NCBI GenBank assembly: GCA_021772915.1
Contig: JAJFLB010000018.1
Location: 62,001 to 126,000 of the forward strand
DNA length: 64,000 nt
Source of the DNA: Gammaproteobacteria bacterium
GTDB taxonomy: Bacteria; Pseudomonadota; Gammaproteobacteria; Xanthomonadales; SZUA-36
Reading direction: 5' to 3'
Shown: one piece after another, positions 8,365 through 16,877 of the stretch
Layout: the number at the start of each line of letters is the position of its first letter
How positions within the stretch are numbered: position 1 is the first letter of the stretch
Notes under the pieces: model-generated
The model's input: only the letters and a program-made list of their open reading frames with translations
Databases searched by the model: none
Told to the model about the DNA's origin: nothing
Translations under genes and position numbers: made by a program

Positions 8365-8823
8365 TCAGAACGGAATGTCGTCGTCCGCAAAACTGCTGTC
8401 ACTTGATGCCTGCGTGTCAGCCGTGGGTGCCGGGGGATCCGCACGGAAACCACCACCCTGGGGTGGGCGATTACCGGCGTCTGAGCCACGCGCTCCCAGC
8501 ATCTGCATCTCGTTGGCAACAATCTCGGTCGTATAGCGATCCTGACCGTTCTGATCCTGCCATTTTCGGGTCTGTAATTTCCCCTCGAGGTATACCTGAG
8601 ACCCTTTGCGCAGGTATTCACCCGCAATCTCAGCCAAACGTCTGAAAAATACAACCCGGTGCCACTCGGTCCTTTCCTGCTTCTCACCGGTTTGCTTGTC
8701 GTTCCAGCTTTCCGACGTTGCCACCGTGATATTTACCACTGCTGAACCACTGGCGGTGTACTTCACCTCCGGGTCTCTACCCAGATTTCCCACCAAAATT
8801 ACCTTGTTTACACCTCTTGCCAT
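8365..8823 (-). CDS. ssb: Single-stranded DNA-binding protein
   Basis: The 152-residue protein shows the OB fold of bacterial SSB at residues 1-110 ([60 protein letters not shown]), a flexible Gly/Pro/Asp linker, and the conserved acidic tip DDDIPF that docks partner proteins. The start is the ATG at 8823, 7 bases after GGAG; the in-frame TTG just before it is ignored. The MFS gene lies upstream on the same strand, an ssb-MFS pairing common in gammaproteobacteria. Confidence 0.96.
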   Translation of the reverse strand: MARGVNKVILVGNLGRDPEVKYTASGSAVVNITVATSESWNDKQTGEKQERTEWHRVVFFRRLAEIAGEYLRKGSQVYLEGKLQTRKWQDQNGQDRYTTEIVANEMQMLGARGSDAGNRPPQGGGFRADPPAPTADTQASSDSSFADDDIPF

Positions 8824-8893
8824 CAAGCATCTCCAACCGGGCGGGGTCCCACCCCGCAGTTCAAATCCAGACCGTAAATTGTAGCATACGCGA

Positions 8894-10060
8894 TCACGCG
8901 ATCACCTCGTTTTCGTGGCGCTTCAGCCACAATGTCATGCCTACGGCCCACGACGCACAAATCGCCCCCGCCACACTTAAAGTTACCACTTCACCACTCG
9001 CCCCCAGTAACCATCCGCCACTTACTCCACCAGCGAATGCACCCAGGAACTGAAATGTTGTGTACAGCCCCATTTTTCGACCACGACCACTGGTACCTGC
9101 CATTCTGCTGACCGCCGCGGGCATGGCCGCCTCCAGCAGGTTAAAGGCCAGGAAAAACCCCAGCGAACACACCAACACCACTGTTACCGACCCACTCAAA
9201 GACATCAATCCAAGTGTGCCACCCAGCACTAAAAATGCCACGGGTAGTGCCCTGTCCTCTTTGTTTCTCGCTGCCAGACGCCGCAATAACGGGAAAACCA
9301 ATATTGCAGAACCCAGCATTGACGGCACATATATTTGCCAGTGATGGCGTAGTGCAAAATCAAACTGAGCTACCAACATTCCCGGCAATACCACAAATAG
9401 CAAGGTCATTACCGCATGCAGTAAGAATACCGAAACAGCAAACGGCCAAACAGACCCGGTTTCCCCGCTCTCATGTAGGATTTCTTCCTCTGTTTCGCGA
9501 CTGTGCGGCAGACTCACCACGAGCACCATGCCAACAACGCCTAAAGCAGCTGTGAGCCAGAAAAGACCGTTCAAGCCCAGAAGCGAGGCCAAAGGTACAG
9601 AAATCATCATCGAGAACAGGAATGAAGCACCAATGCCCATCCCAATCATGGCCATCACCACGCTGCGGTTTCTTGCCCTTGTGCGATCGGCAGCACAAGC
9701 GAGCGCAACCCCTGCAACAGCACCACAACCCTGCAAAGCGCGACCGGCGATCAACATCCCCATTGAGTCAGCAAGGGCCGCCACCACGCCACCAATCGCA
9801 AACAGCGCCAGACCAATAAGCAGTAGCGGTCGCCGCCCAAACCGGTCAGACAGTTTTCCAAACGGCTGTTGCAACAATGCCTGGGTCAAGCCATAAATGC
9901 CCACAGCCAGACCCGCCTTGGCGGGACTGAACCCGGGTATTTCTGCCGCCAGCAACATGAAAACCGGTAGAATCATGAACAAACCGAGCATGCGCAAAGC
10001 AATCACACCGGCAAGCGTGATACCTGTACGTAACTCAACCCGATTTAGCTGACCGAACAA
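8894..10060 (-). CDS. Major facilitator superfamily transporter (YajR/YceL-like)
   Basis: The 388-residue product has about 12 hydrophobic segments and the MFS loop 2-3 motif [20 protein letters not shown]. The N-terminal [28 protein letters not shown] followed by [19 protein letters not shown] matches drug-efflux-like carriers often found beside ssb and uvrA. Substrate is unknown. No ATG occurs before the first membrane helix, so the start is taken as the TTG at 10060-10058, with AGAGG 9 bases upstream. Confidence 0.85.
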   Translation of the reverse strand: MFGQLNRVELRTGITLAGVIALRMLGLFMILPVFMLLAAEIPGFSPAKAGLAVGIYGLTQALLQQPFGKLSDRFGRRPLLLIGLALFAIGGVVAALADSMGMLIAGRALQGCGAVAGVALACAADRTRARNRSVVMAMIGMGIGASFLFSMMISVPLASLLGLNGLFWLTAALGVVGMVLVVSLPHSRETEEEILHESGETGSVWPFAVSVFLLHAVMTLLFVVLPGMLVAQFDFALRHHWQIYVPSMLGSAILVFPLLRRLAARNKEDRALPVAFLVLGGTLGLMSLSGSVTVVLVCSLGFFLAFNLLEAAMPAAVSRMAGTSGRGRKMGLYTTFQFLGAFAGGVSGGWLLGASGEVVTLSVAGAICASWAVGMTLWLKRHENEVIA

Positions 10061-10126
10061 GTGTTGAGACCTCTAAAGATTGGCGGCACAGTATAGGGCC
10101 CGTGTAATGAAAAATCACAACAAATA

Positions 10127-10155
10127 TTCTGACGGCGGACACTATCATTTATAAT
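10127..10155 (+). promoter_or_regulatory. Probable sigma-70 promoter of ispB
   Basis: A consensus -10 box TATAAT at 10150-10155 stands 17 bases after TTCTGA (3 of 6 in the -35 box), about 50 bases before the ispB ATG. The strong -10 makes it the best candidate in the 145-base gap between the divergent MFS and ispB genes. Confidence 0.5.
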
Positions 10156-10205
10156 CACGACAACATCAAAAAACAAAACTTGGTGTCAAACACTGGAAGA
10201 CCCAA

Positions 10206-11213
10206 ATGACCCTCACGTCCAAGCCCGCCATTTCAGATAAACAGACCGCGCTCGAGGAAATCGTTTCTCTGAGCGCACCGGATATGGCGAAAGTGGATCA
10301 GTACATTCATGCGAGTCTGCAATCCGACGTAGTATTGATTAACCAGATTGCCAACTACATTGTTTCCAGCGGAGGCAAGCGTCTGCGGCCTATGCTGCTC
10401 GGTCTTTGTGCCCACGCCTGTGCTTATAAGGGGCAGGAACACATAAAGCTGGCAGCCATCATTGAATTCATCCACACGGCAACCTTGTTACACGATGATG
10501 TGGTAGACGAATCCGATCTGAGACGTGGCCAGCAAAGTGTACACGCCGTATGGGGAAATGCGGCAAGTGTCCTGGTAGGTGACTTTCTCTACTCACGCAG
10601 CTTTCAGATGATGGTGGGCCTCAATTCCATGCGAGTCATGCAAGTGCTGGCGGATACCACCAACACCATTGCCGAGGGTGAAGTACAGCAGCTTTTGAAT
10701 ATGGGTGACCCGGAAGTGAGTCAACAACGCTATATGCAGGTCATTGAGAACAAAACTGCCAAGTTGTTTGAGGCTGCATGTAGCCTGGCCGCGATCATCA
10801 GTGACCAATCCAGCGAAATAGAGAACGCGCTGACGATCTATGGCAATCGTCTGGGTGCCGCCTTTCAGATTACGGATGACGTACTGGATTACACCGGTAA
10901 AGCTGACGTTATGGGTAAAAATGCCGGTAATGACCTGGCAGAAGGAAAGCCGACCTTACCATTAATTCTGGCCCGTGGGCGGTGTGATGAAACAGAAAGA
11001 AAATTACTGGATGCGGCCATTCAAAACGGCGGCTTGGATGACACAACTGTCGTATTGGCCATCATCGAAAAAACGGGTTCGCTCAATGCGGCGATGGACT
11101 GTGCCAAAACACAGGCCTTTGAGGCCCGCCAGGCTATTGAGACCCTGCCCGCCTCGCGTTGGCGCACTGCGCTTGAACTCCTGGCTGATTACAGTGTGGA
11201 GCGGGAGCAGTAG
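10206..11213 (+). CDS. ispB: Octaprenyl-diphosphate synthase
   Basis: The 335-residue trans-prenyltransferase builds the long isoprenoid side chain of ubiquinone from farnesyl diphosphate and IPP. Both aspartate-rich motifs are present: LLHDDVVDESDLRRG (first, DDxxD) and QITDDVLDYTG (second), with GGKRLRPMLL and a GEVQQL segment between. Length matches IspB. Its stop codon TAG is formed by the first bases of a REP element (GTAGGACC from 11210), so the last codons are GAG CAG followed by the element. The rplU-rpmA genes often found next to ispB are not here. Confidence 0.95.
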   Translation: MTLTSKPAISDKQTALEEIVSLSAPDMAKVDQYIHASLQSDVVLINQIANYIVSSGGKRLRPMLLGLCAHACAYKGQEHIKLAAIIEFIHTATLLHDDVVDESDLRRGQQSVHAVWGNAASVLVGDFLYSRSFQMMVGLNSMRVMQVLADTTNTIAEGEVQQLLNMGDPEVSQQRYMQVIENKTAKLFEAACSLAAIISDQSSEIENALTIYGNRLGAAFQITDDVLDYTGKADVMGKNAGNDLAEGKPTLPLILARGRCDETERKLLDAAIQNGGLDDTTVVLAIIEKTGSLNAAMDCAKTQAFEARQAIETLPASRWRTALELLADYSVEREQ

Positions 11214-11238
11214 GACCGATGAACCTGTTCATCGGGAA
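11210..11238 (+). repeat. REP element, forward copy, at the ispB stop
   Basis: GTAGGACCGATGAAC-CT-GTTCATCGGGAA: the GTAGGACC head followed by a 9-bp inverted repeat. The TAG in the head is the ispB stop codon. It is oriented opposite to the array that follows, so the two form a BIME-like pair of inverted REPs between convergent genes. Confidence 0.8.
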
Positions 11239-11258
11239 TTGTTTTGGGCGCGGGCAGG

Positions 11259-11845
11259 TTCCCGACGAGCGAGCTCGTCGGTCCTACATTCCAGGAGAAT
11301 GGTTATTGTGAATCGGTGGGTTCCCGACGAGCAAGCTCGTCGGTCCTACATTTCAGGAAAATGGTTATTGTGAATCGGTGGGTTCCCGACGAGCTTGCTC
11401 GTCGGTCCTACATTTCAGGAAAATGGTTATTGTGAGTGGGTGGGTTCCCGACGAGCTTGCTCGTCGGTCCTACATTTCAGGAGAATGGTTATTGTGAGTG
11501 GGTGGGTTCCCGACGAGCTTGCTCGTCGGTCCTACATTCCAGGAGAATGGTTATTGTGAATCGGTGGGTTCCCGACGAGCTTGCTCGTCGGTCCTACATT
11601 TCAGGAAAATGGTTATTGTGAGTCGGTGGGTTCCCGACGAGCTTGCTCGTCGGTCCTACATTCCAGGAGAGTGGTTATTGTGAATCGGTGGGGTCCCGAC
11701 GAGCTTGCTCGTGGGTCCTACATTTCAGGAAAATGGTTATTGTGAATCGGTGGGTTCCCGACGAGCTTGCTCGTCGGTCCTACATTTCAGGAAAATGGTT
11801 ATTGTGAATCGGTGGGTTCCCGACGAGCTTGCTCGTCGGTCCTAC
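11259..11845 (-). repeat. Tandem array of ten REP hairpins, 62-bp period
   Basis: Ten copies of a hairpin TTCCCGACGAGC-NN-GCTCGTCGGTCCTAC recur exactly every 62 bases (CCC at 11261, 11323, 11385, 11447, 11509, 11571, 11633, 11695, 11757 and 11819). Each 29-base REP is followed by a 33-base spacer containing GGAAAATGGTTATTGTGAATCGGTGGG with few changes. The two loop bases are GA in copy 1, AA in copy 2, and TT afterwards; copy 8 has one broken arm base. Read on the minus strand, each begins GTAGGACC. This accounts for the whole 628 bases between ispB and the cyclophilin gene. The near-identity of copies indicates recent amplification. Short frames across it are not genes. Confidence 0.92.
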
Positions 11846-12357
11846 GAACGTATTTGTGTATTCCACTCAGTAACACGCTCCGCCTGTTGTTCAAGCAACT
11901 CATCACCACCCGTGATGGTGACTGAAACAATGTCGTCCCCCCCCGCGATGGCATTAACCACCGCCTGGTCATCGGCTGAAATTACACTCCCGAATACCGT
12001 GTGCTTGCCATCCAGCCATGGCGTTTCAACATGCGTTATAAAAAACTGGCTGCCATTGGTACCCGGTCCTGCGTTGGCCATGGAAAGTTTTCCGGGTTCG
12101 TCATGACTCAGTTCCGGCTTACATTCATCCTCAAAACGGTAGCCTGGACCACCTGTCCCGGAGCCCAGAGGGCAGCCACCCTGAACCATGAAATTGTCGA
12201 TTACCCGGTGAAAGCTCAGGCCATCGTAAAACCCACGCCGTGCCAGGTTGACAAAATTGGCAACCGTCACCGGTGCGTGTTGCGGGTACAAACGTAGGTG
12301 GATTACACCTTTGCTGGTGCTCATTTCTGCCAGAATTTCGTTGGGGCTGTCTACCAT
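11842..12357 (-). CDS. ppiB: Cyclophilin-type peptidyl-prolyl isomerase
   Basis: The 171-residue product lacks a signal peptide and has the cyclophilin core: [47 protein letters not shown] (catalytic arginine in FHRV), [41 protein letters not shown]. It isomerises X-Pro bonds in the cytoplasm. TGGAG lies 7 bases before the ATG. Its stop codon TAG is the start of the last REP copy in the array (minus strand GTAGGACC), so the final residues NTQIRS may differ from the ancestral tail. Confidence 0.93.
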   Translation of the reverse strand: MVDSPNEILAEMSTSKGVIHLRLYPQHAPVTVANFVNLARRGFYDGLSFHRVIDNFMVQGGCPLGSGTGGPGYRFEDECKPELSHDEPGKLSMANAGPGTNGSQFFITHVETPWLDGKHTVFGSVISADDQAVVNAIAGGDDIVSVTITGGDELLEQQAERVTEWNTQIRS

Positions 12358-12424
12358 GTCGGAACTCCATTTGATGATGAATAAACTGAAACTTTCCCTA
12401 AACTCTAGGGTCTATGTAATCAGG

Positions 12425-12501
12425 AGACCGCGGGCAATGGTCTCTCCCTCATGCCAACAGGGTATTTATGCACTCCTCACCCCTGACCCGCGGTCTTTTT
12501 T
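12425..12501 (+). other. Long-range inverted repeat with T run between ppiB and murD2
   Basis: AGACCGCGGG (12425-12434) is repeated inverted as CCCGCGGTCT (12487-12496), followed by a T run to 12501. The 52-base interior contains a smaller CCCT..AGGG stem, and CCCTA-AACTC-TAGGG lies just before at 12396-12410. On the plus strand this looks like the end of a small structured transcript, yet no plus-strand gene precedes it, since ppiB and murD2 both run leftward. It could be an antisense terminator or a small RNA of about 100 bases. I see no good promoter for it. Confidence 0.3.
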
Positions 12502-13909
12502 AATGGGCGCTCCGGGTGCTTTTTTCAATACCTGCAAGTACTGCAAACTGATTTCCACGGTCCTCAAAGTCTCGAAACTGTGGAAAACTGGGTGCGCCGG
12601 GCGACAATAGAACACAGCCCCCTGGGGGCACCAACTCCTTGGCCAGGGCCACGGCCTGCGACAAATCTGTCACCGCGTGTAGCCCCCCTTTTGGCAGCAC
12701 GCCGGCCCATTTCAGACTGGAGAGAATTTTGGGACCATTATCCGGCATGGTGATGACGGCATGCGGTGGGTTTGCAACTAAACAAGAGGCAAACTCGCGC
12801 CAGTCCAGACCACGGTCCATGCCACCCAGCAACAGTACCAGATCACGGCAGTCATAGGCATTTAAGGCCGCGACTACCGACACAGGTGTAGTGGAAATGC
12901 TGTCATCGACATAGCGAACGCCGGCATTCTCGCCGATGAGTTGCAGACGGTGTGGCAAACCGGAAAATTCCGACAGGGTGAAATCGAGGTCAGGGATTTC
13001 AAGATCCAATTCAGCCACCACAGTCAGCGCCGCTGCCAGGTTGTGCATGTTGTGTTCGCCAGGCAGTGAGGTTGGTGCTGAAATAATTTTTTCGTGGTGT
13101 TCTGGAAAACCGTCATTGCTGGGTTCCCGATGAGCAAGCTCATCGGTCCTACAGTACACACAGTTCTCCGCCGCTTGCCAACTGCCCGTCTTATTGAACC
13201 AGGTTGTATTTGGGTATCCCCGAAGCTCTCCGGCCAGCACTGGGTCAGCAAAATTGACGATCAGCCGATCCTTGGCTGTCAACCCTGCCAACTTCATTTT
13301 ATCAGCCCTGTATCGCTCGGCACCGCCATGCCAGTCAATGTGCTCATCGCTAAGATTCAACAGGACAACAATGTCCGGCTCAGCTTTGAGATCTGCAATC
13401 TGGTAACTGGACAATTCAATCACCCACCAGTCCACATTGTCTGCTTCGCAATCCAACATGGGCCGACCAATATTTCCGGCCAGACAGGTACTTACATCTG
13501 CGCTACGGAGTAAATGAGCTGTCAGTGCGGCAGTCGTGCTCTTGCCCTTGGTGCCGCTGATGGCAATGGTTTTCGCTTGGGGGTTTTCGGCAAACCACAA
13601 GTTACTGGCGGTTGTAAACCGCACACTTTCCTTATCCATTTGCTGCAATTCGCTGCGATAAGGGCTTATACCGGCGGAGCGCACCAAAACATCAAAGTTC
13701 TTGAGGCTTGTAGTGTCAAGAGGACCAAAATGGTAATGGTCCAGCACCGGATCCAGCGTCTGCGCAAACCCGTCATCTCCGGCGGTCTCTGCAAACAGGT
13801 ATAAAGTTTTTTCCGGAAAACGGGAGCGTAGCTGCCGCCATACGGCTTGCCCTTCCCTGCCTACACCAAGAATGGCTACGCGGGCGTCCTTTAAATCGTC
13901 AAAACGCAT
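12500..13909 (-). CDS. murD2: UDP-N-acetylmuramoyl-L-alanine--L-glutamate ligase (MurD2)
   Basis: The roughly 469-residue Mur ligase has the ATP loop ISGTKGKSTT, NLSDEHIDWHGG, LPGEHNMHNLAAAL and LLLGGMDRGLDW. The MurD KATN motif is replaced by DDSISTTPVSV. Next to murL (13899-15239) this fits MurD2, which adds L-Glu rather than D-Glu to UDP-MurNAc-L-Ala; this route was described in Xanthomonas. The assignment rests on gene context more than on residues. The ATG at 13909 overlaps the end of murL by 11 bases. Residues 253-262 are encoded by a REP element inserted in frame, in a loop before LPGEHN. Confidence 0.82.
   Translation of the reverse strand: MRFDDLKDARVAILGVGREGQAVWRQLRSRFPEKTLYLFAETAGDDGFAQTLDPVLDHYHFGPLDTTSLKNFDVLVRSAGISPYRSELQQMDKESVRFTTASNLWFAENPQAKTIAISGTKGKSTTAALTAHLLRSADVSTCLAGNIGRPMLDCEADNVDWWVIELSSYQIADLKAEPDIVVLLNLSDEHIDWHGGAERYRADKMKLAGLTAKDRLIVNFADPVLAGELRGYPNTTWFNKTGSWQAAENCVYCRTDELAHREPSNDGFPEHHEKIISAPTSLPGEHNMHNLAAALTVVAELDLEIPDLDFTLSEFSGLPHRLQLIGENAGVRYVDDSISTTPVSVVAALNAYDCRDLVLLLGGMDRGLDWREFASCLVANPPHAVITMPDNGPKILSSLKWAGVLPKGGLHAVTDLSQAVALAKELVPPGGCVLLSPGAPSFPQFRDFEDRGNQFAVLAGIEKSTRSAH
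13124..13152 (-). repeat. REP element inside the murD2 coding region
   Basis: On the coding strand GTAGGACCGATGAGC-TT-GCTCATCGGGAA is a full 29-base member of the same family as the arrays at 11.2 and 19.9 kb. It is read in frame as C-R-T-D-E-L-A-H-R-E (residues 253-262 of murD2), with no stop codon despite the TAG in the head, because the head is read as TGT AGG. Confidence 0.88.
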
Positions 13910-15239
13910 CAATTCTTGCCAGGATAGCAGGCGGGATACAGTGTTCAGCCACCGCGTCCGGTTGAAGTGCCAGCGCACCTGCCTGTGAGACTTCTGGTTT
14001 ATCAGCCAGCGCCTTGATAATTTTTCTGTTTTTCCACTCCGCTCGTGTTGCCAAAAATTTCATGGCCGCACGACTCTCGGCGATACTGCCGACACACTCG
14101 AACGGTTTGTCCTCATCAAGACCGCACAGGGCCTTGAACCCCTGCAATTGCTCGTCCTCGTCAAGCAAGTCAGCACCCTGAATCAACTCCAACTGCCGCG
14201 GTGACATAAATGGGGCCAGCGCAAGGGCCGCAAAGCGACACTTGGGGCAATCCTTGCACCACCGTGTCTCGGTCCGCGGACCATCCAGATGAAAATTGCG
14301 GTTGCAACTGGAAAATACGCGGTGGAATTGTGTCATTGCGGTGAATCTTTTTGTGATGGCTAATTCACCGAAAGGACGCAACAGGGAAAAATATTCAAGG
14401 TCAGGTGACACCCGGTGCCGAATGACTTCACGAAAGGCTGTTTCAAAAGCAAGGCTTTTACTGTACTGATGGTTAACCTCTCTGCCACGACTGTCTTTCA
14501 GCGTGGCCTCATTGGCGGACAACTCATTGGCAAATACAATATAACGAAAGCCATAAAGCAGACCTGCACACACCAAAACAGCCGAATTGATCGCCGTTAC
14601 CGGCACATGACCATTCCACGCACCCTGGGCGTTCATTTCGGCCAGCAACGGCGACAGTTGACGATTCATACGGACCAGGGGCAAGCCGGCGGCATTGACA
14701 GTTTCAGCAATCAAGTCCGACCCCCCCACACAAGCTGGTTGCACCTCGACCCCTGCGTCTGTGAGCATTTGCAAACAAACCAGGCTGTCCTTACCACCCC
14801 CCATGGCCACCAAAGCGCGCTCCGGAAGATCCAGGTTCAGGGCTGTGGAGGTGTCATCGATGTTAGTGACAAAGCGACACAGTGACGAAATATCCAAATT
14901 GTTGAGGTATGCAAACTCGCCCAGACCCCGGACATATAACTCGTTCAAAAAGTCGGCCGTGGTTGTATCAATCCTGGCCCTGTCTGAATCAATAACTTGA
15001 GCCAGACCCGCCTTGTAATAACTCACGCCACAAATCAGATGCAGCAATTCCAACGCCTGATTAAAAGCGTTCTTGCGCAAGTCGTCCAACGGCCACGGCG
15101 CCCCGGGGAAACCAATGATTTCATGCAGTTCCTGGCCGTCAATAACGTAAGACAAGGTAGCCTCACAGCTTGTAGAATCATACTGACAAGTCGTAAAACT
15201 GAACTGATGGGCCCGTCTTTTTGTCCCTTTCATGCTCAC
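13899..15239 (-). CDS. murL: UDP-N-acetylmuramoyl-L-alanyl-L-glutamate epimerase (MurL)
   Basis: The 446-residue product has a PP-loop-like nucleotide motif ALVAMGGGKDSLVCL near residue 148 and a cysteine cluster WCKDCPKCRFAALALAPF near residue 330. These features, and its place directly upstream of a MurD-type ligase, match MurL, the ATP-dependent epimerase that converts the terminal L-Glu of UDP-MurNAc-L-Ala-L-Glu to D-Glu. With MurD2 it replaces glutamate racemase (MurI) plus MurD. It overlaps the aspartate kinase gene by 4 bases (ATGA) and murD2 by 11. The family call is from recalled motif likeness and context. Confidence 0.8.
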   Translation of the reverse strand: MSMKGTKRRAHQFSFTTCQYDSTSCEATLSYVIDGQELHEIIGFPGAPWPLDDLRKNAFNQALELLHLICGVSYYKAGLAQVIDSDRARIDTTTADFLNELYVRGLGEFAYLNNLDISSLCRFVTNIDDTSTALNLDLPERALVAMGGGKDSLVCLQMLTDAGVEVQPACVGGSDLIAETVNAAGLPLVRMNRQLSPLLAEMNAQGAWNGHVPVTAINSAVLVCAGLLYGFRYIVFANELSANEATLKDSRGREVNHQYSKSLAFETAFREVIRHRVSPDLEYFSLLRPFGELAITKRFTAMTQFHRVFSSCNRNFHLDGPRTETRWCKDCPKCRFAALALAPFMSPRQLELIQGADLLDEDEQLQGFKALCGLDEDKPFECVGSIAESRAAMKFLATRAEWKNRKIIKALADKPEVSQAGALALQPDAVAEHCIPPAILARIDAF

Positions 15240-16693
15240 TTGAGGTCCTGCCAGGGCGGTCCAAAAACCTTGGCGTATTGTTTTGGATCCAGACGCTTTC
15301 CAAGCACCGCATTATGCAGTTTGTTAAGCAATTTTTCCGCATCAACTGATTGCACCAACAAACTAATACACAAATCATTGGCCGAGGCCGACAACATCAA
15401 CAAGGGATGCCCATCAAAAAATTCTGCCCCGGGATCAATGTCCGCCAACGCAACCCGAGCGCCCCGGCCAACGAGATTTATACCGCTGCATTGTGGATAA
15501 ACCGTAACGTCACAACGTTGCTCCAAAGTTTCGGCCAGTTTCGCCAGGAGGGTGTCATCCAGGTAATTACTGCTTCGGTTGATTGCCACGGTGGTGGTCG
15601 TTTCCGAGGTTGCGACCAGGTCGATGGAAATGCCCGCTGCGCTGATATGTGCAAACACCCAGGCCAAAAAGCCAACCTGCTCACGCGTATCAAGGTTCTT
15701 TAACAACAATACCGCCATATCTGGCTGGCAACACACGCTACGGATACCCTCGATTCCGGTGGAAGAAGAGCCTCCGTTACTCTGTATCGTGGTGCCTCCG
15801 GAGTCGATACGGGCAGCGTCCCGTACGAATATCGGAAGCTTGACCTCGGCTGCAGCCCGAATGCCGCGTGAATGCACAACCTTTGCACCACTGGCAGCCA
15901 TTTCCAGTGCTTCCTCGTAGTCCAGGGTGCGTAGCAGTCGGGCCGCAGGAATTACCTGTGGGTCCGCACTGAACAAGCCAGGGACATCTGTCCAGATTTC
16001 GACACGGTGGGCTTCAAGACGGCTTGCCAGTAACACTGCCGAAGTGTCAGAACCACCACGACCCAACAGCGCAGTACTGCCGGTCGGATGTGAGGCAATA
16101 AAGCCCTGGATGATGAGCACCGGGGCTTTCCCGGACCAATCAGTCTGTAAGCCCTTATCCGGACCACTCTTACAACGCGCGGAAAGCCAGGCCCGACTGC
16201 CTGACGGGTCGGCCTCGGGAAGTGTACACAAAACATCACAGGCATCCACCCATTCAACTGACAAACTGCGCGCCAGGAAGCGTTCTCCAATGCGGGTACT
16301 TAGCCACTCCCCCACCGCCAGCAGTGATGCAATGGCTGCAAACCGGCTAGCTCGGTCATGTGCAGCGGCCAGCTTGGCCAGTAAGCGGATGATTTCGTCT
16401 TCCGCTTCTGCAAGCAGGTCTTTAACGTCTACTCCCAGATCTTTTGACAATTGCCGGTGACATGCCAGGACAGCAGTCACATCATTGACATTATGATTTC
16501 CAGCAGTCTCCGCCAGCGCCCGAAGTTTTTCGGTAACTCCGGAAACAGCGGAGCAAACCAGCAGTACACGATAACCATCGTCGAGGCGTTGCCGCGCGAG
16601 CGTCGCAATGGTCTCCCACTGCGGTAGTCCGCTCACACTTGTACCACCGAACTTGAGTACCAGCCATTGGGCCGTCACATGCTGTCTTCCCAC
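15236..16693 (-). CDS. lysC: Aspartate kinase
   Basis: The 485-residue enzyme phosphorylates aspartate, the first step toward diaminopimelate, lysine, threonine and methionine. It has VLKFGGTSVSG at the N-terminus, LLGRGGSDTSAVLLA, EIWTDVPGLFSADPQVIPAARLL, and DYEEALEMAASGAKVVH; the C-terminal third holds ACT regulatory domains. In Xanthomonas-type genomes murD2/murL sit beside an aspartate kinase fused to DAP decarboxylase; here the kinase is alone. Supplying meso-DAP and D-Glu from one operon makes sense for peptidoglycan. The start is a GTG at 16693 or a second in-frame GTG at 16678. Confidence 0.9.
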   Translation of the reverse strand: MGRQHVTAQWLVLKFGGTSVSGLPQWETIATLARQRLDDGYRVLLVCSAVSGVTEKLRALAETAGNHNVNDVTAVLACHRQLSKDLGVDVKDLLAEAEDEIIRLLAKLAAAHDRASRFAAIASLLAVGEWLSTRIGERFLARSLSVEWVDACDVLCTLPEADPSGSRAWLSARCKSGPDKGLQTDWSGKAPVLIIQGFIASHPTGSTALLGRGGSDTSAVLLASRLEAHRVEIWTDVPGLFSADPQVIPAARLLRTLDYEEALEMAASGAKVVHSRGIRAAAEVKLPIFVRDAARIDSGGTTIQSNGGSSSTGIEGIRSVCCQPDMAVLLLKNLDTREQVGFLAWVFAHISAAGISIDLVATSETTTTVAINRSSNYLDDTLLAKLAETLEQRCDVTVYPQCSGINLVGRGARVALADIDPGAEFFDGHPLLMLSASANDLCISLLVQSVDAEKLLNKLHNAVLGKRLDPKQYAKVFGPPWQDLK

Positions 16694-16756
16694 CAGGATT
16701 AAGTGCTGGCACGTTACCCCAAGCCAACAGGGCTGTACAGCTTAATTGCGGCTTAC

Positions 16757-16786
16757 AAAAAAAAGGTGCCTGGGGGAGCAGGCACC
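16757..16786 (-). terminator. Intrinsic terminator for the glycine-zipper gene
   Basis: On the minus strand GGTGCCTG, a loop of CTCCCC type and CAGGCACC are followed by eight T residues. It lies about 90 bases past the stop of the 16878-17477 gene and upstream of the aspartate kinase start, separating the two transcription units. The aspartate kinase promoter must lie in the remaining few dozen bases or upstream of this terminator. Confidence 0.88.
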
Positions 16787-16877
16787 GTTTAAAGCACATT
16801 GGGAATCCTTTGTCAGGGTCCTGTGCTGCAGGAGTGTGTCAATACTTTCAGTAAGAAATGTTGGTGATCCTTCACAT

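Noticed and set aside
11244-11840. Several open frames of 60-130 codons (repeating a ..LVGPTFQENGYCE.. type peptide) across the 11.2-11.8 kb block
   Set aside because: They are produced by the 62-bp tandem REP units, repeat the same peptide, and have no ribosome sites or family likeness.
11259-11845. CRISPR array
   Set aside because: The units are contiguous 62-base repeats with conserved 'spacers'; real CRISPR spacers differ from one another, and no cas genes are near.
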